64,000 bases of DNA. Origin: Trebonia sp963773105 (GTDB taxonomy: Bacteria > Actinomycetota > Actinomycetes > Streptosporangiales > Streptosporangiaceae). The stretch is taken from positions 372,001-436,000 of the forward strand of contig CAVZAA010000009.1 of NCBI GenBank assembly GCA_963773105.1, given 5' to 3'. Below, one piece after another: positions 35,908-44,371 of the stretch. The first letter of the stretch is position 1; each line of letters opens with the position of its first letter. Made by a program: the position numbers and the translations under genes. Under the pieces are notes generated by a model that saw nothing but the letters and a program-made list of their open reading frames with translations, made no database searches and had not been told where the DNA came from.

Positions 35908-37444
35908 CTACTCCAGGGCGTCGACCGTCTCGGCGGGCTGCCGAGTGACGATCTCGGCCCGCGTCTTGCGGCCGAGCCACCAGAACAGTACGCCGATGCC
36001 GATGAAGACGAGCACCGGGATCAGCTCGGTCCACAGGTAGATCCAGCGCTCGCTGTACACCCAGCCGGTGGCGGTGAAGTCGCCCGCGAACCAGTGGTCG
36101 CCGAGCCCGGGGGCGATCAACTGGATCGAGGCGATCGCCACCAGCACCATCAGCAGCACCGTCAGGGGCCGGTAGAACGGCATCCTGAACGGCCGGGGGA
36201 CGTCCGGGTGGCTGCGGCGCAGCTTCCACAGCGCCGGGTAGATCAGCAGGTAGCTGATCAGCGTGGTGGAGATCGTGACGCCGAGGACCGCGCCGAAGTA
36301 CTTCCCCGCGTTGCCGTTGGTCAGCTCGGTCGCCAGCACGACCACGCCGGTGGAGACAACGCCGGAGAAGATGTTCACTCGCACCGGCGTGCCGAACTTG
36401 GCGCTGATCACGCCGAGGAACCGCGGGCCCGCGCCGTCGTAGCAGGACACCGCCAGGGCCCGGTCCGAACCCATGATCCAGGTCGCGCCGGAGGTGATGA
36501 GGCAGATGATCAACAGGATCGCGCAGATGTCGCCGAGGGCGGTGCCGGCCCCGCTGAGCGTGGCGGTGCCGTCGGGGGCCATGTGACCGCCGTAGACGGT
36601 GAAGGCGTCTTGGATCGCGCTGGCGAACCCGGAGAAGTTCTGCACGGCGCGTGTCCGGCAGCACGATCAGGATGCCGAGCACCGGCAGGGCGTAGAGGAT
36701 GACGCTGCCGATCGCCGACCGGGCAATGCTGAACGGCACGTCACGCTGCGGGTTGATCATCTCCTCGCCGGCGCTGTTGGGCAGCTCGAAGCCGACGAAG
36801 TTGAACAGCAGGACCCCGGTGAGCAGCACGAAGCCGCCAGCTGAGGGCTCGTAGCTGCCGGCCCCGAGGCCGTGCACGCCGTGCTTGGCCGCGTAGATGG
36901 CCACGGTGATCGTGAACAGGCCGAGCAACAGGAACCGGGCGAACGCGCCCGCCGTGGGCAGCCATTTGCCGTACCGGAACGACGCGATGGCAGAGACGAT
37001 GGTGATCCAGACGAACACCAGCGCCACCACGTAGGTCATCGCGGTGGACAGCGAGTTGCCGTGGTTGAAGAAGATCACGATCCCGCCGATGCAGGTGGCG
37101 GTCAGCGACCCGCCGATCCAGACCGGGTTGGTGATCCAGTACAGGAAGTTGTTGACCGCCCCGGCCAGGTGCCCGAACGCGAGCCTGGTCCACAGGTACG
37201 GCCCGCCCTCCTGCGGGAACGCGGTGCCGAGCTCGGCGAACAGCAGCGCCTGGGGGACGAAGAACACCAGCGCGAAGACCATCATCCAGGTGAAGGCCTG
37301 CCCTCCGCCGGATGCCACCGTGGCAATGGTGTCCACCCCGACGATCGTGCAGATCAGGAAGAACAGGATGTCGAAGCGGCCGAAGTGCCGCCGCAGCTTG
37401 GCGCTCTCCGCGGCGGCGGCCGCGGTCATCTCAATTGTGGCCAT
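35908..37444 (-). CDS. APC-superfamily amino acid permease, frameshifted near 36,655
   Basis: The N-terminal part from ATG 37444 (AGGGG upstream) shows FDILFFLICTIVGVDTIATV, FPQEGGPYLWTRLAFG and the helix 6 segment FVGFELPNSAGEEMINPQRD. After LGILIVLPDTR the frame is lost. The protein resumes one base out of frame at AVQNFSGFASAIQDAF and runs to a stop at 35908. Restoring one base gives about 511 aa with 12 or more helices. The shifted frame stays open into the fumarylacetoacetase gene, which creates a misleading 914-codon frame. It probably imports an amino acid for the aromatic catabolic enzyme downstream. Confidence 0.8.
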
Positions 37445-37540
37445 GAGGCAACCCCTGGGACATCGGTGGAGAAGTTGCCCCAGTGTGACCTATGGGTATT
37501 TCTTAACTGTTTCAACAGATTTCAGGAAGATGACAATCCG

Positions 37541-38017
37541 TCAGCCGGCCCGAACCTGGGCCTCTTTGATGACCCGCTCGGCCTCGGCGCGGTCCTGCCA
37601 GCCCCGGACGTCGGTCGACTTGCCCGGCTCGAGCTCCTTGTAGATGTCGAAGAAGTGGCCGATCTCGGCCAGCAGGTGGGGAGGCACGTCGGCCAGGTCG
37701 CGGATGCCGGCCTTGCGCGGGTCGTGCGAGCAGACCGTGAGCACCTTGGCGTCGGGGCCGCCCTCGTCGTGCATCCAGAACACCGCGACCGGCCGGACCA
37801 TCACCAGACAGCCGGAGAAGGTGGGCTCGTCCAGCCAGACCAGCGCGTCAAGCTCGTCACCGTCCTCCGCGCGGGTGCCGTCGACGAAGCCGTAGTCCAG
37901 CGGGTAGACGGTCGAGGTGAACAGCATCCGGTCCAGCCGCATGCGCCCGCTCTTGGGGTCGACTACGTACTTGTTCCGTGAGCCCTGGGGGGTCTCCACG
38001 ACGACGTCAATGTCCAC
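37541..38017 (-). CDS. ppa: Inorganic pyrophosphatase (family I)
   Basis: A 158-aa soluble enzyme hydrolysing pyrophosphate. The start GTG 38017 has AAGGAGTCCGCC upstream; a TTG further up would include this site in the coding region. The family signature DGDELDALVW is intact, with VETPQGSRNKYVVD and YPLDYGFVDGT before it. Mg-binding Asp residues and the catalytic lysines appear conserved. It stands alone between the permease and a small gene. Confidence 0.95.
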   Translation of the reverse strand: MDIDVVVETPQGSRNKYVVDPKSGRMRLDRMLFTSTVYPLDYGFVDGTRAEDGDELDALVWLDEPTFSGCLVMVRPVAVFWMHDEGGPDAKVLTVCSHDPRKAGIRDLADVPPHLLAEIGHFFDIYKELEPGKSTDVRGWQDRAEAERVIKEAQVRAG

Positions 38018-38119
38018 GGCGGACTCCTTCAACCGATGCTGCTAACCCGGGTCGGCTCAGGCATACCCCGCAACACGCCGCTCATACCACGGACATACGG
38101 GGTTAACCCGGGCAGCAGG

Positions 38120-38335
38120 TTATATCCGTCCGTCGCGGATGACGACCCCTCGGCGTCCGCCGCCGGGCGACGGGACCGCGCGCTCAACCGACCCCCGCCT
38201 GGGGGTGCTGCCGCACCACTCGCCTGACCGCCGAGCCCGGTCGGCCGCCTCCCGCTCGTTGCTGCCTTCGCCCATGATCAGGTCGAGCAGCTCTCCCGCC
38301 TCGGACCCGAATAGCAGGCTCGCGATCGATCGCAT
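38120..38335 (-). CDS. Small protein of unknown function downstream of the AAA+ ATPase
   Basis: A 71-aa protein from ATG 38335 with a near-perfect AAGGAGGAGG ribosome binding site. An in-frame ATG at 38413 also has a purine-rich site, but the added codons include TTA and other rare choices, so I prefer the shorter start. It has a short hydrophobic helix (SIASLLFGSEAGELLDLIMG) and then a charged Arg/Gly-rich tail. No family recognised. It lies 98 bp after the ATPase stop, same strand. Confidence 0.6.
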   Translation of the reverse strand: MRSIASLLFGSEAGELLDLIMGEGSNEREAADRARRSGEWCGSTPRRGSVERAVPSPGGGRRGVVIRDGRI

Positions 38336-38433
38336 TCCGCCTCCTCCTTGACTCAGCCTTGGCTCAACTTCACGATATAACGCGAATGCGGATCCCGCCA
38401 GGTTTGTGCTCATCCCGGCCCCCTTCCCCGCCG

Positions 38434-39921
38434 TCAGCCGCGGTACACCGCGCGGCTGACCATAGCGCGGCGGCGCGCCATCATCATCGCGTCGGCCTGC
38501 GGCCCGACCGGCAGGCCGCCGGCCGGCAGGGTGGTCGGGTCCACGCCGACGCCGAGCAGCGTGCGGGTCACTCCCTGGGCGGAGTCGAGCAGGTCGTCGA
38601 GCGCGCGGCCCAGGTGCGCGCCGGTGACCGCGGGCAGGGCCGGGTCGTCGTGCAGCGCCTCGAGGACGGCGCGGCGGATGAGCTCCTTGAGGAAGGAGGC
38701 GGTAGTGCCCTCGGTCCGCTCGACCGCGGTGGCGATGTCATCCGCGGTCAGCTCAAGCGGCACGCCCCGGCCGTACAGCGCGAGCAGCCGCTGCCGGGCG
38801 GGCCCGTCGGGCAGCGCGATCTCGACCGCGACGTCGACCCGGCCCGGGCGGGCCGCCAGCGCCAGCTCCAGCAGGTCGGCCCGGTTGGTGGTGAGCAGGA
38901 AGAGCAGGTCGGCGTCGCCCGCCGCGCCGTCCATCGCGTCGAGCAGGTCGAACAGGACCGGATTGGACCTGGCCCCCATCGTGCGCTCCTCGGCGACCAG
39001 GTCGACGTCCTCGAGGACCATGACGGCAGGCGCGAGCGCGCGCGCCATCTCGGTGACGGCGCCCACGGCGACCAGCGCCCGGCCGGTCAGCACCAGCCTG
39101 GTGTAGGACGTCATCTGGCCCAGCAGATAGCGGGTGGTGTGCGTCTTGCCGGTGCCAGGCGGGCCGTAGAGCAGCAGGCCCCGCTTGAGGTGCTGTCCGG
39201 CCGCGAGCAGCGCCGCTCGGTGGTCGGCCACCCCCAGCGCGTGCCGCTCGATCCGCGCGAGCACGGCGTCGGGCAGCACCACGTCATCCCGGCCGAGCCC
39301 GGCCGGGGCGGCGAAGCCGAGGCTGACCCCGGTGGGCGTGAGCGAGACCTCGAGCAGGTGGCCGCGGTAGACGTTGAGCTGAGCGCGGAGCTCGTCAAGC
39401 TCGGCCAGCACCCGCTGGGCGCCGTCGACCGGCAGGCCGGCCACGTCGACGGCGAGGCCGGGATCGTGCTCGCCCGGCCCGCGGACCATGAGGATGAAGC
39501 GCCGGTCGGCCTCGGTGACGAGCAGCAGGGCGAGCTTGAGGCAGCCGAGCGTCGAGCCCGGGCCGTTCGGCAGGTCGATGAGGGCGGGCGGGGTGAGCTG
39601 CATCCCGTTCTCCTCGCCCGCCACCAGCTGCTGGAGCGTCGGCACGGAGTGGTGCGGCGGCAGCGTCAGGCCGCGCACCTCGCACCGCCGGCCCGGGCGG
39701 GCCGACCACGCGTCCAGCGCGGTCTGCAGGTTGACGTGCTCGAACGGCGCAAGCTCGCGGGTCACCACGGACTGGACGGCGCCGTCGGGGCCAAGGAAGT
39801 CGCGGACGAGCGTCGTTATCTCGCTGTGCTCCTCCCGGTTGCTCTCGTGAATCCAGTCGAGGAAGGAACGGAACTGGGCGGCGAACGCTCGTGCGTCCGT
39901 CTCGGGCGCGTTGTCCGGCAT
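38434..39921 (-). CDS. AAA+ family ATPase
   Basis: A 495-aa protein. An N-terminal region of about 240 residues of no recognised fold is followed by an AAA+ core: Walker A GPPGTGKT (253-260), Walker B MVLEDVD (301-307), and sensor 1 in LLFLLTTNR. The lid region contains TTASFLKELIRRAVLEAL. It resembles actinobacterial CDC48/FtsH-like AAA proteins without a protease domain, so a chaperone or remodelling role is likely. Three ACAAC repeats at 10-bp spacing lie directly upstream of the start. Confidence 0.88.
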   Translation of the reverse strand: MPDNAPETDARAFAAQFRSFLDWIHESNREEHSEITTLVRDFLGPDGAVQSVVTRELAPFEHVNLQTALDAWSARPGRRCEVRGLTLPPHHSVPTLQQLVAGEENGMQLTPPALIDLPNGPGSTLGCLKLALLLVTEADRRFILMVRGPGEHDPGLAVDVAGLPVDGAQRVLAELDELRAQLNVYRGHLLEVSLTPTGVSLGFAAPAGLGRDDVVLPDAVLARIERHALGVADHRAALLAAGQHLKRGLLLYGPPGTGKTHTTRYLLGQMTSYTRLVLTGRALVAVGAVTEMARALAPAVMVLEDVDLVAEERTMGARSNPVLFDLLDAMDGAAGDADLLFLLTTNRADLLELALAARPGRVDVAVEIALPDGPARQRLLALYGRGVPLELTADDIATAVERTEGTTASFLKELIRRAVLEALHDDPALPAVTGAHLGRALDDLLDSAQGVTRTLLGVGVDPTTLPAGGLPVGPQADAMMMARRRAMVSRAVYRG

Positions 39922-39934
39922 ACGGGCCAGGCTA

Positions 39935-39959
39935 ACAACGCGATACAACTCGACACAAC
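39935..39959. promoter_or_regulatory. Three ACAAC direct repeats at exact 10-bp spacing
   Basis: ACAAC occurs at 39935, 39945 and 39955, one helical turn apart, 14 bp upstream of the AAA+ ATPase start. On the gene strand it reads GTTGT three times. The phasing suggests a protein-binding site in the promoter; no factor is identified. Confidence 0.45.
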
Positions 39960-39978
39960 GGGATTTAGCGAAGTGCGT

Positions 39979-40506
39979 TCAGACAGAGCTGCGCAGGGGC
40001 TCGAGCAGGCGGTGCGGGGTGTTGAGCGCGACCGAGACCGGGTCCTCCCTGGCCGGGATGGCGGCCAGGCCGGGGCCGGGGGCGACGATCAGGTCGGCCG
40101 AATCGACCAGGTCACCGCAGGCGTCGCAGACGCCGTCGGGCGGGACGTCCCCGTTGTCGCCCGCGTGCCTGAACACCCGGCGCGGGCCGACCTTGGAGTA
40201 GTGCTCGTCCCCCCACACCATCAGCGAGCGGACCACCGGCCACAGGTCGCGGCCCTTGCCGGTCAGCGCGTACTCGTCGTGGCCGTGCGCGCCCGGCACC
40301 AGCGCGAGCAACTCGGCCTCCACCAGGGCGGCGAGCCTGCTCGTCAGCACCGCGCGGGGAATGTCCAGATGGGCGGCGAAGTCGCCGAACCGCCGCACGC
40401 CGAAGAAGGCGTCGCGGACGATCAGCAGCGTCCACCGCTCCCCCACCACCTCGAGCGCCCGGGCCAGTGAGCACCGATCGCCTGCGTAGTCCTTCGGCAG
40501 CGTCAT
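39979..40506 (-). CDS. HxlR-family transcriptional regulator
   Basis: A 175-aa winged-helix protein from ATG 40506. The family core is CSLARALEVVGERWTLLIVRD followed by FGDFAAHLDIPRAVLTSRLAALVEAELL and the wing with YALTGKGRDLWPVV. The C-terminal segment has CDACG, a possible metal-binding or redox pair. It is divergent from a truncated MFS gene (40674), the usual arrangement of an HxlR repressor with its transporter, so its original target has probably been lost. Confidence 0.9.
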   Translation of the reverse strand: MTLPKDYAGDRCSLARALEVVGERWTLLIVRDAFFGVRRFGDFAAHLDIPRAVLTSRLAALVEAELLALVPGAHGHDEYALTGKGRDLWPVVRSLMVWGDEHYSKVGPRRVFRHAGDNGDVPPDGVCDACGDLVDSADLIVAPGPGLAAIPAREDPVSVALNTPHRLLEPLRSSV

Positions 40507-40603
40507 GCTCGCCACGATAACACACAAAGTTCATTGACCGAACTAAGCTCGCCGTGCTTAACTGCGGGAGTGGTTCAGTCAACGAACCAAAATCAAAGTC
40601 CGG

Positions 40604-40617
40604 ATGTCGAACGGACC
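40604..40617 (+). repeat. Dispersed intergenic repeat, copy 4
   Basis: ATGTCGAACGGACC, preceded by ATCAAAGTCC, as in copy 3. It lies between the HxlR gene and the truncated MFS gene. Confidence 0.6.
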
Positions 40618-40673
40618 TCGGCGACTGCTTGCATCGCAGGCGCGCCAGGCCGTGGCAGGCGATGAGGAGAGCG

Positions 40674-40838
40674 ATGGCCAACACCCCGGCGAGCACGACG
40701 GACACCGCCGGCACCGCGACCGGCGGGCGGCTGGTGTCGGCCGAGTCCTCCGACAACGGGCATCCCAAGCGCTGGTGGATCATGGTGGTGCTGGCCGCGG
40801 TCGCCTTCATGGCGCAGCTCGACAACTCGCGCACCTGA
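40674..40838 (+). pseudogene. Truncated MFS transporter (N-terminus only)
   Basis: ATG 40674 has GATGAGGAGAGCG upstream. The 54 codons give a polar leader, then WWIMVVLAAVAFMAQLD, the first helix of a DHA-type MFS transporter, and stop abruptly after NSRT. The remaining 400 or more codons are missing. The break marks the left edge of a stretch of decayed, apparently rearranged DNA. Confidence 0.7.
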
Positions 40839-41347
40839 GAAAACCGCATAGTTGTCCTAGCTTGCCCAGATCCTAGGGGGACGCCCAGCGCCACTGCGAC
40901 GGCCCTCATGACACACCCACCGCCAACGCCCCGGCCACCGAGTGGATCGACGTCACCTCGATCGCCGCCGCCCCCTCAAGCCTCGGCAGGATCGTCGGCA
41001 GCCGCTCGGCCAGCATCGTCTTCCCGACACCCGGATTAAAACACTACAAGCCGGGGTCATCGTCTTGTCGTCGAGCCCGCACCTATTTCAAGATCATCCG
41101 TATCGCGTCGCGTCAGCAACGTCCAGGCCGACAGCCGGGAATGCCCGCTGGCCGGCGGAAATACAGGAGAGGATTGTTGACCTATTACAGGCCCCGCAAG
41201 CACTGCGATGGTGCCGCTGACCTGCGCAAGCAGCGCAGGAAGAGGAGTGAGAATCCGTCAGGGAAGGGCAAGGAGAGCCGCACCACGCGCGGTGGCCCGG
41301 ATCGCGTCAAGTGCACGCTCCGCTTGCTTTCGCCGGCCGGGCCGGGG
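40839..41347. other. Gene-remnant region without intact genes
   Basis: About 500 bp holding the YifB fragment listed separately and otherwise no recognisable gene. It looks like a junction where unrelated gene pieces were brought together. Composition is less GC-rich in places (41,035-41,200). Confidence 0.5.
40906..41037 (-). pseudogene. YifB/ComM Mg-chelatase-like ATPase fragment
   Basis: The minus strand reads GVGKTMLAERLPTILPRLEG, then IEVTSIHSVAGALA, and a stop at 40906. This is the Walker A segment and following helix of the YifB/ComM magnesium-chelatase-like family. Only about 44 codons are present, with no start and no flanking domains. Confidence 0.7.
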
Positions 41348-42046
41348 TCATGCGACCTGTGGGTACAGGCCAGCGACGCCAGTGGACAGCCCGGCGAGGA
41401 CGCGCTTACTGGTCTCGTCGGCGATGATTTCGGCGTCGCCGGCCTCGACGCCGTCGATGGCCAGCTTGGCGATGGCGGCCGGGTCGGACTTGGGCACGTC
41501 GAGGTTTCGGGTCATGTCGGTGTCCATGTAGCCGACGTGCAGGGCTGTCACCCGGGTGCCCTGCGGCGCGAGTTCCAGGCGCATGGCGTTAGTCAGCGAC
41601 CACTCCGCCGATTTGGCGGCGCAGTAGGCGCCGGCGCTGGGGATGGTCAGCCAGGACAGTCCCGACAGGATGTTCAGCACCGCGCTGCTGCCTTGCGCGG
41701 CCAGTTGCGGGGCGAAGGCCCGCGTCACCGCTAGGGTGCCGAAGAAGATGGTGTCCATGTCCAGCCTGATGGCGGCCAGGTCTCCGGTCAGCAGCGAGGA
41801 TCTGGTCTGCGAGCCAGCGTTGTTGACGAGGATGGCTACCCCGCTCGCGGCCTGCGCAGCCGCGGCGACCGAGGCCGGGTCGGTGATGTCCAGCGCAATG
41901 GGGGTGACACCCGCTAGGTCAACGCCTCCTGGATCGCGCGCTGCCGCGTATACGCGGGCGCCGCGGTCGCGAAGCTGCGTGGCAAGCTGTCGTCCCAGTC
42001 CGCGGTTGGCCCCGGTCACGAGCGCTGTCTTGCCTCTGATCTCCAT
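41348..42046 (-). CDS. Short-chain dehydrogenase/reductase (SDR)
   Basis: A 232-aa protein from ATG 42046 with GGGGGAGGAACG upstream. Cofactor motif TGANRGLG (residues 11-18), NNAG, the catalytic Ser in LNILSGLSWL and YCAAK are all present, so it should be an active NAD(P)-dependent oxidoreductase. The substrate is unknown. It stands alone beside the remnant region. Confidence 0.92.
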   Translation of the reverse strand: MEIRGKTALVTGANRGLGRQLATQLRDRGARVYAAARDPGGVDLAGVTPIALDITDPASVAAAAQAASGVAILVNNAGSQTRSSLLTGDLAAIRLDMDTIFFGTLAVTRAFAPQLAAQGSSAVLNILSGLSWLTIPSAGAYCAAKSAEWSLTNAMRLELAPQGTRVTALHVGYMDTDMTRNLDVPKSDPAAIAKLAIDGVEAGDAEIIADETSKRVLAGLSTGVAGLYPQVA

Positions 42047-42432
42047 GACGTTCCTCCCCCTCATTACCTTTCGCAGCGCGCGACCCGCACTTGTGGGTCC
42101 CGCGCTGACGCTGGTTCAGCCGCTTACGGAAAACCCATTCGCTGGGGCAGCGTTGCCGCTTGCTGCACCCCGGAACACCCCTCGGCGAGCCCAGAAGCGG
42201 TCACGTCCGCGGAGCTGCGTCCAGTCGAGAGCGCTTTGAGCAAGATCCCCCGTCGAAACCGGCGCGCGAGTGACCTACACGAGGAGCAGTCGCTGGGTAA
42301 CAGGCAACCAGCTCTCGGCCTTCACGTCCGGCTCCCTACTATCACGATACGCCGCCCCGTTCCGAAGATCTATTGCACCTTGGTGTCGGGCTCCACCCCC
42401 CGGCGGACCCGACGGCATATAGTCCACGCGGA
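42047..42432. other. Intergenic stretch, no gene seen
   Basis: About 385 bp between the SDR start and the end of the small membrane-protein gene. I see no credible coding frame, tRNA or clear repeat. GC content is lower than the flanks around 42,320-42,430. It should contain the SDR promoter. Confidence 0.4.
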
Positions 42433-42753
42433 TCAGGCAGATGCTGTTAGGGGCACCGCCGAGCCTGAAGACGGATGACCAACACAGGCCCAAGTCGCCC
42501 AGGCTGTCAGGGCCACAGCGACCCCGCCCCGATCATCCCGGTTCTCATGACGGGAACCTCCTGTCCGGCCCGCGGATCTGATACGGCGGTGGCGGCGGTG
42601 GGAGCTGCTTGGTGCCGACCCGATCGGGATGAGGATCGCCCCCAAAGACAGCGGAACGAAGATCCACACCGGGAAGAATATGAAGCCGCAGAGCAGCCAT
42701 CCGAACGCCCACATGGTGCACCAGATGATCCAGAAGATGCGAAGATTACTCAT
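42433..42753 (-). CDS. Small membrane protein of unknown function
   Basis: A 106-aa protein with GAGGGGGAAACA before its ATG. Two hydrophobic, tryptophan-rich helices (FWIIWCTMWAFGWLLCGFIF and FPVWIFVPLSLGAILIPIG) occupy residues 6-47. A basic His/Arg-rich tail and a third weak hydrophobic stretch near the end follow. The helices look real; the tail is odd in composition and could reflect a shifted frame. It may be translationally coupled to the small frame upstream. Confidence 0.6.
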   Translation of the reverse strand: MSNLRIFWIIWCTMWAFGWLLCGFIFFPVWIFVPLSLGAILIPIGSAPSSSHRRHRRIRSAGRTGGSRHENRDDRGGVAVALTAWATWACVGHPSSGSAVPLTASA

Positions 42754-42917
42754 TGTTTCCCCCTCGTTGATGTCTCAGCGAGAGCCGCATCTATGTGGCC
42801 TAGTGTCCGCCGAGGCCTTGAACTGGTCGGCGTGCGCCTGGTCGGGAGGGGGACAACACGCCCCTCGCGCCGACGCTGACGCCGCTTGTGAATCTGCACC
42901 TGTCCCTGTACCATCAT
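42750..42917 (-). CDS. Possible Arg-rich 55-aa small protein
   Basis: From ATG 42917, with GGGGAGGCGC just upstream, a 55-codon frame ends in a TGA that overlaps the next gene's ATG (ATGA). The product is very basic (KRRQRRREGR near the N-terminus). Coupling and ribosome binding site favour a real gene; weak third-position GC bias argues against. No family recognised. Confidence 0.3.
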   Translation of the reverse strand: MMVQGQVQIHKRRQRRREGRVVPLPTRRTPTSSRPRRTLGHIDAALAETSTRGKQ

Positions 42918-43099
42918 GCGCCTCCCCGCCGCCGCTGTGCGCCATGACGCCGCCTCCGAGCGAGCCTGCCGCCCTGTCCGACGCCGACATCTCCGCCGCT
43001 CGCGGGGCCGGGACGCTCACCGGCAAGTATTGGAGTGAGCGGGACGCTAGCCCCCCCGGCCAGGGGTGCCCGGAAGGCCCCCGTGCGCCCCGCCCACGT
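42918..43099. other. Short gap, no gene seen
   Basis: Between the Arg-rich frame and the phage-like small-gene run. A long minus-strand frame here has no ribosome binding site and looks like a composition effect. Confidence 0.3.
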
Positions 43100-43432
43100 T
43101 CACGGCCTGGCCGCCCGCCAGACCTGCTCGGCCAGCTCCTTGGCGAGCGCCGGGTCCACCTCGGTGAGGGTGCTGATGACCGTGGCCAGTTCCGCGATCC
43201 TCGGGTCCGGCCTCGGGATCACCCGCGAGGCATTGTTGAGCACGAAGACCTCGGTGTCGCTGACCACCACGAGGCGCGATGCGTCGCCGCCCGCCGCGCC
43301 CAGCGCGGCAGCCCAGACGCCCGGATGCACCTTGACCGACTCCACCGGGAAGCGCCGGACCTCGTACAAGGGCCCGGCGCGCATCGACAACTTGACCGCC
43401 GCCGTCTCGGTCAAGCGGAATGAATCACTCAT
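43100..43432 (-). CDS. Unknown protein, last gene of a small-gene cluster
   Basis: A 110-aa soluble protein whose ATG overlaps the stop of the upstream gene (ATGA), so the two are coupled. It looks like a small alpha/beta domain (AVKLSMRAGPLYEVRRFPVE, RLVVVSDTEVFVLNNASRVI) followed by a C-terminal helix (PALAKELAEQVWRAA). No family recognised. It is part of a minus-strand run of seven small genes (45447 to 43100). Confidence 0.7.
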   Translation of the reverse strand: MSDSFRLTETAAVKLSMRAGPLYEVRRFPVESVKVHPGVWAAALGAAGGDASRLVVVSDTEVFVLNNASRVIPRPDPRIAELATVISTLTEVDPALAKELAEQVWRAARP

Positions 43433-43647
43433 GGCGCAGCCGCCAGAGTGGTCACGAGCGTGAACGCAGCCGCCCGGCCCGACTCCTCGTCCGGGCAGAA
43501 CCGGTACTCACGGGCCGTCGCCGGGGCCATGGCGTCCGCCACGCCGGAGAGGACGAGCTGGCGAACCAGCTCGTCCATCAGGTACTCCTCGATGGCCGCG
43601 TCGACCGCGGCGGCCTCAATCTGATTGAAGTCGATGGTGACGGTCAT
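43429..43647 (-). CDS. Unknown 72-aa acidic protein in small-gene cluster
   Basis: ATG 43647 has AGGGGGG upstream. The protein begins TVTIDFNQIEAAAVDAAIEE and is mostly helical and acidic. It overlaps the 110-aa gene downstream by 4 bp. No family recognised; size and coupling are like phage or mobile-element accessory genes. Confidence 0.65.
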   Translation of the reverse strand: MTVTIDFNQIEAAAVDAAIEEYLMDELVRQLVLSGVADAMAPATAREYRFCPDEESGRAAAFTLVTTLAAAP

Positions 43648-43698
43648 GGCGAATCCCCCCTGGATGTGTGCACGACTACGTGCGTCGCGGGCGTCGTG

Positions 43699-43842
43699 TT
43701 AGAGCAGCGCCGCGTACTGATTGGCCTTCGCCTCGTCCGGGAACTCCGCCTCCCGGTCGACGCCATCGCGGCCGTTCCAGGTCACGATGACGCCGATGGG
43801 GCGCAGCCAGACTCCGCCGCACCCGCCCCTCATCACGGACAT
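43699..43842 (-). CDS. Unknown 47-aa protein in small-gene cluster
   Basis: ATG 43842 lies 2 bp after the stop of the 126-aa gene. The peptide contains VWLRPIGVIVTWNGRDGVDR followed by an acidic helix ending in NQYAALL. The pattern (short strand pair, then helix) and codon use look coding. No ribosome binding site beyond coupling. Confidence 0.5.
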   Translation of the reverse strand: MSVMRGGCGGVWLRPIGVIVTWNGRDGVDREAEFPDEAKANQYAALL

Positions 43843-43844
43843 GA

Positions 43845-44225
43845 CTACTCAGCCGCTGGAGGGGCCTCGCCCTGCACGACGTCGGCTGGCGGCGAGTCGA
43901 GCAGCGTCGCGGGCACGTACCTCGCGTAGACGCCGAACGTGTCGGTGTCGCCCATCCGGCGCGTGACGGCCTCGAACGCCGCCCCGTCCGCCGACTCGAA
44001 CGGCGGCTTCTGGTCCTTGATGCGCTTGGCAAGCGACCATCCGGCGGACCTGGACTTCAGACCGTCCGCGACCAGACCCCAGCGATTCTCGTTGGTCCGC
44101 AGAGCAGCAGCTGCAGGCGCGTACTGCGCGTTGTTGGGCGTGGCCCGCGCGCCGCCCGAAGGCGGGTCCTCCCACTTGACCGCGCCGGTGTCTGGCGTGC
44201 CCTTGGTCTCCGATGTCTTGGCCAT
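43845..44225 (-). CDS. Phage-like small protein of unknown function (126 aa)
   Basis: ATG 44225 has AGGGGAGATCGAG upstream. A polar, Pro/Gly-rich first third is followed by a compact domain: RWGLVADGLKSRSAGWSLAK, RIKDQKPPFE, then FEAVTRRMGDTDTFGVYARY. The pattern resembles small proteins common in actinophage and integrative-element genomes that pair W...A..RI with a VYARY strand. Function unknown. Confidence 0.7.
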   Translation of the reverse strand: MAKTSETKGTPDTGAVKWEDPPSGGARATPNNAQYAPAAAALRTNENRWGLVADGLKSRSAGWSLAKRIKDQKPPFESADGAAFEAVTRRMGDTDTFGVYARYVPATLLDSPPADVVQGEAPPAAE

Positions 44226-44371
44226 CTCGATCTCCCCTGGCTCCCGAGGTCCCCACCGGACCCCGCACCCCCTTCCTACCCAGAATTGACGATCGTAAAC
44301 GCAGTAATGGCAGGTCAGCTGATGTAATACGAAATCGTGTGTGAGATAAGCCAGAGGTGTTCGAGGGCAGG

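Noticed and set aside
34700..37444. Single 914-aa permease-fumarylacetoacetase fusion
   Set aside because: The middle third is out-of-frame nonsense; both proteins make sense only as separate genes with one indel.
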